A stretch of 64,000 bases of DNA from NCBI GenBank assembly GCA_965214055.1, contig OZ243931.1, positions 1,116,001-1,180,000 of the forward strand, written 5' to 3'. The position numbers were made by a program, and so were the translations under genes. This stretch comes from WTGA01 sp965214055 (GTDB taxonomy: Bacteria; Pseudomonadota; Gammaproteobacteria; Arenicellales; Poriferihabitantaceae). Positions 10,140 through 18,663 of the stretch are shown in pieces (the first letter of the stretch is position 1; the number at the start of each line of letters is the position of its first letter). Under the pieces are notes generated by a model that saw only the letters and a list, made by a program, of their open reading frames with translations, was not told the DNA's origin and searched no databases.

Positions 10140-10321
10140 CTTTTCCTTCCCGGGCAAGGGCCGCATTCCTTGTCTTCCGGCTGCACCCCTGCACGACCCA
10201 AAGGGCACCGGGGTCAGGATTCCCGGTGAAATGTTGACAATGCATGCTATCCCCGAATTGTGATACCCCGTATAAACCATGCCTGACAGGAGAACGATAT
10301 GAAAAAACTGGAGGGGCTCCC

Positions 10322-10842
10322 ATGAACTCCGCACAATGGGCAATCAGCATATCAATAACTCCAGGATTGGCTGCTATAGCATTTGTGTTTAAATTTGGAA
10401 GTTGGTATGAGGAGGTGAATAATGACCGAAAACGGCTCAACGGATTCATAGGAAAAGTCCGACAGGATATAGAAGGAATCCGGCAGGATATAAAAGATAT
10501 TCTTGGCAGACTCCCGCCTTCTCCAACCACAAGTGCAGGTCCAGTTCGGCTCACCGAAATGGGAGAGCGTGTTTCAAGTAACATACGTGCCAGGTCCTGG
10601 GCTGAAAAAACTGCAAAGGAAATCGTTGGTGAGACTGCGGATATGGACTCGCTTCAAATTCAAGAGTTGTCGTTTGAAAAAGCCAGGGAATTTCAACCCG
10701 ATGAAGTGTTGCTTAAAAAATGCGGGAATCCGCATTCCAGGAAGGCATTAAACTCGAAGGAACAAGAGATGTTCCTGATGTTGAATTGAGAGATCGATTG
10801 CTCCAACTGAACAGTCTGACCCGCTCATCCCTCGACAAATAG
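10322..10842 (+). CDS. membrane-anchored hypothetical protein, frameshifted near its end
   Basis: The frame from ATG 10322 (the first ATG after the upstream spacer) encodes an N-terminal hydrophobic segment (about residues 5-22) and a short charged helix with repeated RQDI motifs. It continues with a soluble domain starting VRLTEMGERVSSNIRARSWA and stops at 10787-10789. After the six-A run at 10715-10720, the -1 frame continues MRESAFQEGIKLEGTRDVPD followed by VELRDRLLQLNSL and stops at 10840-10842. That reads as the natural end of this protein type. The gene has therefore probably lost one A, or uses -1 slippage. I know of similar hypothetical proteins but no function for them. Confidence 0.7.
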
Positions 10843-10861
10843 CATCAAAATCCTGTTTCGA

Positions 10862-10879
10862 GCGGCCTTGATTGGCCGC
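10862..10879 (+). terminator. possible terminator hairpin
   Basis: GCGGCC (10862-10867), loop TTGATT and GGCCGC (10874-10879) lie 20 bp after the probable true stop of the preceding gene and are followed by TTCCC. The T-run is weak. Confidence 0.4.
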
Positions 10880-11107
10880 TTCCCGGGGCTCAATCACCCT
10901 CCAGGTGCTGCTGGTTATACACTTTAAGGTCGGTCACCTTCCATTAACCGTATCCCTTCGCTTTTGCTGTGAGCGATCACTCCATGTTGGATGATAACCG
11001 CTATAATCACCCTGTAACACGTGGCGAATACTACTCCTCATTGCTGTTGAAGGCACCAATGAAACACCGGATGTCCCGATAATCCGCCCCACGCAAGACG
11101 ACAGATT

Positions 11108-13588
11108 ATGAAATTGATTGGCAGGCTCTTTACCAGGCTGGTTTATATCGGTTTTATTGTGGTGGTTACCCTGGGAATGGGTCTTGGGTTCTATGCGTCC
11201 GCCCTGCTTGCGGAATTGCCCACTGTGGACGAAATCCGGAAGATCCCCTTGAATATCCCGCTTCGGATTTACAGCTCAGACAACAAACTGATCGCTGAAT
11301 ACGGAGACGAAAGACGGATTCCCCTCAAACTGGACGATGTGCCTCCCCTGCTCATTGATGCGATTCTGGTCACCGAGGACGACCGCTTTTATCATCATAC
11401 GGGGGTGGATTTTCCCGGCCTGGCCCGGGCGGCAATCAGCAATTTTTTAAGCGGGTCAAGAAGTCAGGGAGCCAGCACTATCACCATGCAGGTTGCGCGG
11501 AATTTTTTCCTTAATCCGGAAAAAACCTACACCCGCAAACTCAAGGAAATTCTGCTTGCGTTCAACATGGAAAGGGTTCTCACCAAAGATGAGATCCTGG
11601 CGCTGTACCTGAACAAGATATTCCTGGGCCATCGTTCCTATGGATTTGCGGCCGCCGCCCAGGTTTATTATGGGGATGACCTGCTGAATCTGAGCGTGCC
11701 GGAAATTGCCATGCTGGCCGGGCTCCCCAAAGCCCCTTCCACCAACAACCCGATATCGAATCCCGGGGTGGCCCGGGAAAGAAGGGGGTATGTGTTAAAA
11801 CGGCTTCATGAACTTGGTCGCATTGATGATCTGAGCTATCAAACGGCCATCAAGGCCCCCATTACCGCCCGGCGACATGTTGCGGATGTGGAGCTTCAGG
11901 CCCCATACGTTTCAGAAATGGCCCGGCAGCTCGTGTTTGAGCGTTTCGGTGATGACGTCTACCAACGGGGATTGAATGTCACCCTCACGGTAAACAGTGA
12001 ATACCAGGCCAGGGCGAATCAGGCACTGCGAAAGGGTCTGCTCGACTATGACCGCAGACACGGATACCGGGGGCCCGCAGACAGGGTCGACCTGGCCACC
12101 ATCCCGGATGAAAACCGCAACGAACAGATCCGAAGCCTTCTTCAGCGATACCCGTCAAGCCGGGAAGTGCTTCCCGCCCTGGTGCTGGAAACCGATGACA
12201 AAACCGCCACCGTGATCCATTCACAGGCACAGACCGTGACATTGCCCTGGGAGGGTCTGAAATGGGCCCGGAAACACATCAATCCAAACTCCCTGGGGCC
12301 GGAACCGGACAGCGCCGATGCCATACTGCATCCCGGTGAGATTGTATATATCCGCCCAATGGATGAAGACGGGTGGATGTTGTCCCAGTTGCCGGAAATA
12401 TCCGGGGCGCTGGTCAGCCTGGACCCCCATACCGGGGCCATACGGGCTCTCACAGGCGGGTTCGATTACTTTCTTAGCAAATTCAACCGCGCGACCCAGG
12501 CCAAGCGCCAGCCCGGGTCCAATATCAAACCGTTCATTTACTCCGCCGCCCTGGACAATGGATTCACAACAAGCAGCCTGGTCAGCGCCGCGCCCATTGT
12601 CATTGAGGATGACCTGGAAGGAATCTGGCGGCCGCAAAACTACAGCAAAAAGTTTTTTGGCCCCACCCGGTTGCGCAAAGCGCTGAGCCTTTCCATCAAC
12701 CTCGTTTCCGTTCGTCTGCTGCGGGCACTCGGTATTGACAACACCATCGAGCATCTTGCCCGGTTCGGGTTCAGCCCACAGGACCTTCCCGGAAATCTCT
12801 CCCTGGCACTCGGCAGCACCGCGGTTACGCCGTTGGACCTTGCGTCGTATTTTTCCGTGTTTGCCAATGGCGGCAACCGGATTTCCCCGTACCTGATCGA
12901 GAAAATCGAAGACAGAAAAGGAAATCGTCTGGCACTGCCTCACCTTGCCTGCGTTGACTGCGGGGGGCCCGACAGTGAAAAGTACGCCCTTTTTCCTGCA
13001 CGGCAGGAAGAAACCACCGGGGAGGACCCGGCGGACCGGGAGACCGGAGAAACTGCCGGGGAAGCCGGGGAAGGGGCCATCTCCCAAAGCGGGGAAAACC
13101 AGGGAATCTCCCCACAGAATGCATTTTTGACGACGAGTCTTTTGCAGCAGGTCATACAAAGCGGGACCGGCCGGCGTGCATTGCAGCTGGGCCGCTCGGA
13201 CCTGGCCGGAAAGACGGGAACCACCAATGACTTTCGGGATGCCTGGTTTTCCGGGTTCAACCCCGACGTTGTCACCACGGTGTTCGTTGGATTCGATGAA
13301 CCCGCCCACCTGGGCAGACGCGAATCGGGGGCCACCGCCGCATTGCCCATCTGGGTGGACTACATGGGGCAGATCCTGCAGGATTTTCCGGAGCAGGCAC
13401 CGATCATACCGAAGAACATCACCACCCGCTTCATCAATAAAGAAACCGGCAGGGTCACCTTTCCCGAGGACCCGGAAGGCTATCTGGAGTACTACCTGGT
13501 CGGAACAGAACCGAATAACCCCGTGGGAAGGACGGACCCCGGCAGCGGTTCCGGTTCCACCGAATCCGTTTCTGAATCCTTGTTTTAG
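11108..13588 (+). CDS. mrcA: penicillin-binding protein 1A (bifunctional murein synthase)
   Basis: A class A PBP that polymerises and cross-links peptidoglycan in the periplasm. The product has 826 residues with one N-terminal membrane anchor (about residues 9-33). The GT51 glycosyltransferase domain shows EDDRFYHHTGVD with catalytic Glu90, then GASTITMQVARNFF, RKLKEILLAFNMER and ALYLNKIFLGHRSYG. The transpeptidase domain has the SxxK nucleophile Ser471/Lys474 (PGSNIKPF), SIN at 529-531, and KTGTT starting at residue 702. An OB-like insert separates the two domains. A low-complexity Glu/Gly-rich stretch lies between residues 635 and 670. It points away from aroKB, as in other gammaproteobacteria where pilMNOPQ lies between them. 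Confidence 0.97.
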   Translation: MKLIGRLFTRLVYIGFIVVVTLGMGLGFYASALLAELPTVDEIRKIPLNIPLRIYSSDNKLIAEYGDERRIPLKLDDVPPLLIDAILVTEDDRFYHHTGVDFPGLARAAISNFLSGSRSQGASTITMQVARNFFLNPEKTYTRKLKEILLAFNMERVLTKDEILALYLNKIFLGHRSYGFAAAAQVYYGDDLLNLSVPEIAMLAGLPKAPSTNNPISNPGVARERRGYVLKRLHELGRIDDLSYQTAIKAPITARRHVADVELQAPYVSEMARQLVFERFGDDVYQRGLNVTLTVNSEYQARANQALRKGLLDYDRRHGYRGPADRVDLATIPDENRNEQIRSLLQRYPSSREVLPALVLETDDKTATVIHSQAQTVTLPWEGLKWARKHINPNSLGPEPDSADAILHPGEIVYIRPMDEDGWMLSQLPEISGALVSLDPHTGAIRALTGGFDYFLSKFNRATQAKRQPGSNIKPFIYSAALDNGFTTSSLVSAAPIVIEDDLEGIWRPQNYSKKFFGPTRLRKALSLSINLVSVRLLRALGIDNTIEHLARFGFSPQDLPGNLSLALGSTAVTPLDLASYFSVFANGGNRISPYLIEKIEDRKGNRLALPHLACVDCGGPDSEKYALFPARQEETTGEDPADRETGETAGEAGEGAISQSGENQGISPQNAFLTTSLLQQVIQSGTGRRALQLGRSDLAGKTGTTNDFRDAWFSGFNPDVVTTVFVGFDEPAHLGRRESGATAALPIWVDYMGQILQDFPEQAPIIPKNITTRFINKETGRVTFPEDPEGYLEYYLVGTEPNNPVGRTDPGSGSGSTESVSESLF

Positions 13589-13607
13589 GTAACCCGTTTC
13601 AGGGTGA

Positions 13608-13623
13608 CCGGGTGCCGACCCGG
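13608..13623. terminator. hairpin between mrcA and rpoH
   Basis: CCGGGT (13608-13613), loop GCCG and ACCCGG (13618-13623) lie between the convergent mrcA and rpoH stop codons. No T-run follows on either strand, so the assignment is weak. Confidence 0.3.
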
Positions 13624-13653
13624 CCCAGGGAGAAGGCTGGCCACCCGGTACAA

Positions 13654-14520
13654 TCAGGTCCAGTCCGGCAGTGCAATCACTTTTTTCATTTTTTCCATGG
13701 CCTGTTTCTCGATTTGACGAATCCGTTCTGCCGAAACCGCATATTCTTCCGCCAGGTCGTGCAGGGTGGGCTTGCTATCGCTTAACCACCGCCGGGTCAC
13801 AATGTCCCGGCTTCGGTCATCAAGTTCATCCAGGGCCCGGGTGATTTGTTCGGACCGGCCCTTTTCAAGTTCGTTGTTGCTGGCGACGATGGCCGGATCA
13901 TATCGGCTGTCCCCGAGAAACTGGGAAGGCGCAATACAATGGTCGTCATTGTCCTGGTCCAGCAACACATCAAACGACACATCGCTGCTGCTCAACCGGG
14001 ATTCCATTTCCCGTACGGTCTTCGTTTCAACATCCAGATTTCGGGCAAGCTGATTCACCTCATCATCGTTCATCCAGCCCAGCCTGGCCCGGGACTTGCG
14101 CAAATTGAAAAACAGCTTTCTTTGTGATTTGGTGGTGGCAACCTTCAGCATGCGCCAGTTTCGCAGCACATAATCGTATATCTCGGCCCGGATCCAGTGC
14201 ACGGCAAAAGAGACCAGGCGGACATCCCGGGTGGGATCAAATCGCTTGACCGCTTTCATCAACCCGATACTCCCTTCCTGGATCAGGTCCGTCAGCGGAA
14301 GCCCATAACCCATAAAACCCCTGGCCACTTTCACAACATGACGCAGGTGGGACAGGACCAGCTCCCGGGCGGCATCCAGGTCTCCCTCATTGCGGTATCG
14401 CAGTGCCAATTCATACTCCCGCTCCGCAGTCAGTATGGGGGCCGCATTCACGGCACGCATATAGCTGACCATGCTGTCACTGGCGGATACATCCATCGGG
14501 ATCGGTAAACTCTGGGCCAT
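13654..14520 (-). CDS. rpoH: RNA polymerase heat-shock sigma factor (sigma-32)
   Basis: Directs RNA polymerase to heat-shock promoters. The product has 288 residues from ATG 14520; a TTG one codon upstream is a poorer choice. Region 2 carries LTDLIQEGSIGLMKAVKRFD and the DNA-melting block VSFAVHWIRAEIYDYVLRNW. The RpoH box that distinguishes this factor from RpoD is present as QRKLFFNLRKSR near residue 135. Region 4.2 (LHDLAEEYAVSAERIRQIE) ends the protein. The gene is not next to ftsEX, its usual neighbour in many gammaproteobacteria. A CIRCE operator overlaps its likely promoter 33 bp upstream, so HrcA repression is expected. Confidence 0.96.
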   Translation of the reverse strand: MAQSLPIPMDVSASDSMVSYMRAVNAAPILTAEREYELALRYRNEGDLDAARELVLSHLRHVVKVARGFMGYGLPLTDLIQEGSIGLMKAVKRFDPTRDVRLVSFAVHWIRAEIYDYVLRNWRMLKVATTKSQRKLFFNLRKSRARLGWMNDDEVNQLARNLDVETKTVREMESRLSSSDVSFDVLLDQDNDDHCIAPSQFLGDSRYDPAIVASNNELEKGRSEQITRALDELDDRSRDIVTRRWLSDSKPTLHDLAEEYAVSAERIRQIEKQAMEKMKKVIALPDWT

Positions 14521-14553
14521 CAACGGTTTCTCGTTTTGAAATCAGGCCTTATT

Positions 14554-14580
14554 TTAGCACTCTATGGGGTAGAGTGCTAA
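14554..14580 (-). promoter_or_regulatory. CIRCE element (HrcA operator) at the rpoH promoter
   Basis: TTAGCACTC, 9 bp, GAGTGCTAA: an exact match to both 9-bp arms and the 9-bp spacing of the CIRCE consensus bound by the repressor HrcA. On the rpoH strand the arms also supply a plausible sigma-70 promoter, TTAGCA-18 bp-TAAAAT, so bound HrcA would block polymerase. The site ends 33 bp before ATG 14520. The match is seen directly; regulation is inferred. Confidence 0.93.
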
Positions 14581-14628
14581 TTTTTTTAAACGTTTCCCAA
14601 AATGGGGATTTTATCCCGGTCCGGGGCT

Positions 14629-15390
14629 TCAACCCGGTATCGGACTGGTGGCTGCCTCCGGGGGATTTTCCACCCACCCCTTGACCAGGCGTTGTGTCTC
14701 CTTGCTGAGGGCGTCCCGCCGGGCATCGGCCAAAATGGGGTCAAACAGGTGCACCTCGACATAAAACGGTTTCCCCCGGGTGGCCGCCCAGACACTCTGG
14801 ATCAACGTGATGTCCCCGTCAAACCGGGGCCTTGGCTCCCGCACACCGGAGGCGTCCACGTACCGAATGCCAATGGCCTGGATTCGGGCACCGGCATCAA
14901 TGGCGGACTGGAAAAGCCGGGGCTGAAACCGGATCACTCCCGTCCCGTCCGTGGTCCTTCCCTCCGGAAAGATGAGAACAGACTGGTGGCTTTGCAGGGA
15001 GTTACCCAGGTCGGTGATGGCCTTTGCAGCCCCGGATCCTTTTTCGATAAACAGGGTCCCTGCTTTCTTGATGACCCAGCCGAGTACGGGCCACTTCACA
15101 ATAACGCTGTTCGCCAAAAAGACCACCGGGAACCGGGAACCAATGACGGAAATATCGAGCCAGGAGATGTGGTTGCAGACGATCAATGCCCCCTGTTCAA
15201 AGTCTGCACCGCTGAACCGGCACCGCACCCCGACAGTTTTCGTCACGCAATAGTGCCACAGGGCCGCTACCTTCATGTATTTTGACGTAGAGAGAAACCC
15301 CGAAAAGACCCCGGCGATGAGCCCCAGAAATACCAGCAGCACCAGCAACAGCATTCGAAACAGGGCAATGCCCCGGTAAGCGATTCCCAC
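14629..15390 (-). CDS. plsC: 1-acyl-sn-glycerol-3-phosphate acyltransferase family protein
   Basis: Transfers an acyl chain to lysophosphatidic acid at the inner membrane, making phosphatidic acid for phospholipids. The 253-residue product has a strong N-terminal membrane segment (about residues 10-33). The catalytic HX4D motif is NHISWLD (His74, Asp79), and the substrate-binding motif is FPEGRTTDG (residues 141-149). The start is GTG 15390. It lies between rpoH and hslU on the same strand, about 100 bp from each. Other lysophospholipid acyltransferases share these motifs, so the exact acceptor is not proved. Confidence 0.87.
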   Translation of the reverse strand: MGIAYRGIALFRMLLLVLLVFLGLIAGVFSGFLSTSKYMKVAALWHYCVTKTVGVRCRFSGADFEQGALIVCNHISWLDISVIGSRFPVVFLANSVIVKWPVLGWVIKKAGTLFIEKGSGAAKAITDLGNSLQSHQSVLIFPEGRTTDGTGVIRFQPRLFQSAIDAGARIQAIGIRYVDASGVREPRPRFDGDITLIQSVWAATRGKPFYVEVHLFDPILADARRDALSKETQRLVKGWVENPPEAATSPIPG

Positions 15391-15487
15391 TGCTCAGCCG
15401 ACCCTTTCCTGCACGGTCGCAAAGACGGATATTCCCGCAGTCGGCGGTAGAATTCCTGAGCCGGAATGGTTCACGGTCAAGCCGGAA

Positions 15488-16810
15488 CTAAAGAATGTAG
15501 CGGGACAGGTCCTGATCATCGGCCAGGTCTTTGAGATAATGATCGACATATTCAACATCCACCACAATGGTCTGACCGGATTTGTCCGCCGCTTCAAATG
15601 AAATGGTTTCGAGGAGCCTTTCCATCACCGTGTGCAGTCTGCGCGCCCCGATATTTTCAGTTTGTTCGTTGACTCTCCAGGCCACCTCGGCGATACGCCG
15701 GATGCCTTCCCCGTCGAACTTGATGCGCACGCCTTCGGTCCCCATCAAGGCTTCATACTGTTCGGTCAGCGAGGCATCCGGTTCCGTCAGTATGTTCATG
15801 AAATCTTCCGCGGTCAGGGCTTTCAGCTCCACCCGGATCGGCAATCGCCCCTGCAGTTCCGGTATCAGGTCCGACGGCTTGGCCATCTGGAATGCACCGG
15901 AAGCGATAAACAGGATATGGTCGGTTTTGACCATCCCGTACTTGGTAGACACCGTTGCCCCTTCGACAAGGGGCAACAGGTCACGTTGAACCCCTTCCCG
16001 GGAAACATCCGCGCCGCTGTACCCGGCGGTGGACCGGCCGACAATTTTGTCGATTTCATCCAAAAAGACAATCCCGTTCTGCTCCACTTTCTCCACGGCC
16101 TCGGTCTTGATCTCTTCATCATTGATCAGCTTGGAAGCCTCTTCTTCCGTCAGTAACTTGAGCGCTTCACCCACCTTGACTTTTCTGCTGCGGGTCCGCT
16201 GACCCCCCATGTTCTGGAACATGCCCTGGAGCTGGTTTGTCATTTCTTCCATGCCCGGAGGCGCCATGATTTCAACCCCGATGGACGGGGAGCTGACTTC
16301 AATCTCGATTTCCTTGTCATCCAGCCTCTTTTCCCTGAGAAGTTTTCTGAACCGCTGGCGCCCCGCACCATCCTGACCGGTTTCATCCCCCCGGGCCGGG
16401 GGCAGCAGGATGTCAAGAATCCGTTCTTCTGCCGCATCTTCGGCATGGGTGTTGACCCGGGCCACCGCCTGCTCCCTGGTCATCTTCACCGACATGTCCA
16501 TCAAATCCCGGATGATGGTGTCCACTTCCCGTCCAACATACCCGACTTCGGTAAACTTGGTGGCCTCGACCTTGATAAAAGGAGCATTGGCAAGACGGGC
16601 CAGGCGCCTGGAAATTTCTGTTTTGCCAACCCCCGTGGGACCGATCATCAAAATGTTCTTGGGGGTAATCTCTGCCCGCAGTTCCTCGTTGACCTGCATT
16701 CTCCGCCACCGGTTGCGCAGGGCAATGGCCACCGCCCGCTTGGCTGCTTTTTGTCCGATAATGTGCTTGTCGAGTTCTTCGACAATTTCTCTGGGGGTCA
16801 TTTCAGTCAT
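15488..16810 (-). CDS. hslU: ATP-dependent protease ATPase subunit HslU
   Basis: The AAA+ unfoldase of the HslUV (ClpYQ) protease; it unfolds substrates and feeds them to HslV. The 440-residue length is typical. Walker A is GPTGVGKTE at residues 57-65 and Walker B is GIVFLDEIDKI near residue 250, with the intermediate I-domain between them. The C-terminus LSRYIL is the conserved tail that docks into HslV. The first 8 bases overlap the end of hslV. The two genes form a classic heat-shock operon, close to rpoH here. Confidence 0.98.
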   Translation of the reverse strand: MTEMTPREIVEELDKHIIGQKAAKRAVAIALRNRWRRMQVNEELRAEITPKNILMIGPTGVGKTEISRRLARLANAPFIKVEATKFTEVGYVGREVDTIIRDLMDMSVKMTREQAVARVNTHAEDAAEERILDILLPPARGDETGQDGAGRQRFRKLLREKRLDDKEIEIEVSSPSIGVEIMAPPGMEEMTNQLQGMFQNMGGQRTRSRKVKVGEALKLLTEEEASKLINDEEIKTEAVEKVEQNGIVFLDEIDKIVGRSTAGYSGADVSREGVQRDLLPLVEGATVSTKYGMVKTDHILFIASGAFQMAKPSDLIPELQGRLPIRVELKALTAEDFMNILTEPDASLTEQYEALMGTEGVRIKFDGEGIRRIAEVAWRVNEQTENIGARRLHTVMERLLETISFEAADKSGQTIVVDVEYVDHYLKDLADDQDLSRYIL

Positions 16811-17363
16811 TGCCCGCTCCTGCCTTGATGTCCAGGGCTTCGATGGTCAGATTGTGGTTGGTATAAATGCAGATATCCGCCGCAATATTCAGGCTTTTCT
16901 CGACTATTTCCCTTGCACCGAGCCCGGTATTCTCAACCAGGGCCAGCGCCGCGGATTTTGCATAATCGCCCCCGGACCCGATGGCCATGATTCCGTGCTC
17001 CGGTTCAATCACATCCCCGTTTCCGGAAATAATCAGGGAGGACTCCCGGTCCGCCACCGCCAGGAGGGCCTCCAGCCGACGAAGCATGCGGTCCGTCCGC
17101 CAGTCCTTGGCCAGCTCCACCGCAGAACGAACCAGTTTCCCCTGGTATTTTTCCAGCTTGCCCTCGAAGCGCTCAAACAGCGTAAAGGCATCCGCCGTCC
17201 CCCCGGCAAACCCCACCAGCACCTCATCATGGTACAGACGCCGTACTTTCCCGGCATTCCCTTTCATCATGGTACTGCCCATGGACACCTGGCCATCTCC
17301 ACCAATGACCACCTGGCCGTCCTTTCGTACCGACAGGATCGTGGTCCCTCTAAACTGTTTCAT
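16803..17363 (-). CDS. hslV: ATP-dependent protease proteolytic subunit HslV
   Basis: A proteasome-like threonine peptidase that forms a double hexamer capped by HslU. The 186-residue product begins MKQFRGTTILSVRK. Processing before the first of the two threonines (Thr7) would expose the catalytic N-terminal threonine, as known for the family. GGDGQVSMG and the FAGGTADAFTLF block are conserved. ATG 17363 gives the short pro-sequence usual in gammaproteobacteria. Its stop codon overlaps the hslU start by 8 bases. Confidence 0.98.
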   Translation of the reverse strand: MKQFRGTTILSVRKDGQVVIGGDGQVSMGSTMMKGNAGKVRRLYHDEVLVGFAGGTADAFTLFERFEGKLEKYQGKLVRSAVELAKDWRTDRMLRRLEALLAVADRESSLIISGNGDVIEPEHGIMAIGSGGDYAKSAALALVENTGLGAREIVEKSLNIAADICIYTNHNLTIEALDIKAGAGND

Positions 17364-17465
17364 AAAAGCTGTCCCGATTACGCTGTGGTCCCAAACCCCT
17401 TACCATATGGTCAAAGCGGAAAATTTCAAGTTCTGTCCAGGCGGTTGATGAAAACGGCGAAACAA

Positions 17466-17912
17466 TTATTCAACCAGCTTCAGGTGCCCACCGCCTTTGG
17501 GACGAGAGGTTTCCACAGGAGGGTCGGTGGGGCCACCATCCGGGTGCGAGAAAACGATTTCTTCCTCCTGGAAAACGATTCCCCTCCCGGTTTCCCGGCT
17601 GAAAATACCAATCACCGAGGAGACCGGCACCGTCACATCAAATGGCTTGCCGCCAAACCGTGCCGTAAAGACCACGTACTCATTCCCCATTTCCATGTGC
17701 TTCACCGACCGGGGATGGACATTCAAAACAATGCGGTTGTCCCGGATATACCGGGCCGGTACCACCACTTCATCCCCCCGGGTGTCCACCAGGATCTGGG
17801 GGGTGTCCCCACAATCCACCGACCACTGGTAGGTTGCCCGCAACAGGTACGGCCTGAATGAGGGAAGGGGGTCTTGACTGCCGGGGCCGCCGCTGTGCCT
17901 GGAATTCGCCAT
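17466..17912 (-). CDS. sspB: ClpXP protease specificity-enhancing factor SspB
   Basis: An adaptor that delivers ssrA-tagged proteins to ClpXP. The folded domain starts at RPYLLRATYQWSVDCGDTP and includes VPARYIRDNRIVLNVHP and ARFGGKPFDVTVPV, all characteristic. A Pro/Gly-rich linker follows, ending in HLKLVE, which matches the C-terminal ClpX-docking tail of SspB proteins. ATG 17912 is chosen; GTG 17933 in the same frame would add seven residues. It follows sspA on the same strand, about 90 bp downstream, as in other gammaproteobacteria. Confidence 0.94.
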   Translation of the reverse strand: MANSRHSGGPGSQDPLPSFRPYLLRATYQWSVDCGDTPQILVDTRGDEVVVPARYIRDNRIVLNVHPRSVKHMEMGNEYVVFTARFGGKPFDVTVPVSSVIGIFSRETGRGIVFQEEEIVFSHPDGGPTDPPVETSRPKGGGHLKLVE

Positions 17913-18004
17913 ACCGCTACAGGCCCCGTTCACCCCGGCTGCTGAAACACTTGCATGCGGGCATCCACCAGTTCACCGGGTCCACGCCACCCGTCATCCC
18001 GTCC

Positions 18005-18640
18005 CTATTGGAGTTCTGCTTCAAGTTCACTCAAACTTTCGTGGAATGTCGGGCGCTGAAACAGGGAGGTGCCATACCGCGTCAGGGGATCTGCCAGCTT
18101 GGGCAATTCAATCCCCAAAACCGGCAGACGCCACAACAATGCCGCAAAGTACGCATCCACGAGGGAGAAGTCCGTCCCCAGGAAAAAAGGCTGATCCGTA
18201 AAAATGGAGGAAAGCGAGACCAGGCCATCATGCAGGCTCTTTTGCAATTCCGGGGATGGCTGGGGAGAGACGGTTTCTCCCAGGGCACTGATGGGTTTCA
18301 GCCAATCCCTGGACAGTCGTGAAACAGTCAGGCGGGTTTTCGCCCGGGTAATGGGGTCCACCGGCATCAGGGGGGGGTGGGGGAACCGTTCATCCAGATA
18401 TTCAATGATGACACACATGTCGTAAAGCGCCACATCCCGATCAACCAGCGTCGGGGTTTCCCCGTATGGATTGTGCTCGCCTATTACCGACGGGTCATCG
18501 CTTGCCGTGACATACTGTATCTCGCAATCAACGTCCTTCTCGAGCAGAACAATGCGGCAGCAGTGACTGAAAATATCCAGGGTCCCCGAAAGCAGCACCA
18601 TGGATGGCCGGCGATTCGTGAACGACAAGTTAGAATACAT
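18005..18640 (-). CDS. sspA: stringent starvation protein A
   Basis: An RNA-polymerase-associated protein with a glutathione-S-transferase fold that acts in stationary-phase and acid-stress transcription in relatives. The product has 211 residues. The N-terminal thioredoxin-like half contains LSGTLDIFSHCCRIVLLEKD and the cis-proline block GETPTLVDRDVALYDM, followed by IIEYLDERFPHPPLMPVDP. The C-terminal half is helical. SspA proteins lack GST activity. It sits between petC and sspB; the petABC-sspA-sspB order is typical. Confidence 0.95.
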   Translation of the reverse strand: MYSNLSFTNRRPSMVLLSGTLDIFSHCCRIVLLEKDVDCEIQYVTASDDPSVIGEHNPYGETPTLVDRDVALYDMCVIIEYLDERFPHPPLMPVDPITRAKTRLTVSRLSRDWLKPISALGETVSPQPSPELQKSLHDGLVSLSSIFTDQPFFLGTDFSLVDAYFAALLWRLPVLGIELPKLADPLTRYGTSLFQRPTFHESLSELEAELQ

Positions 18641-18663
18641 GGGGCATCATCCTGCCTGGAGGG

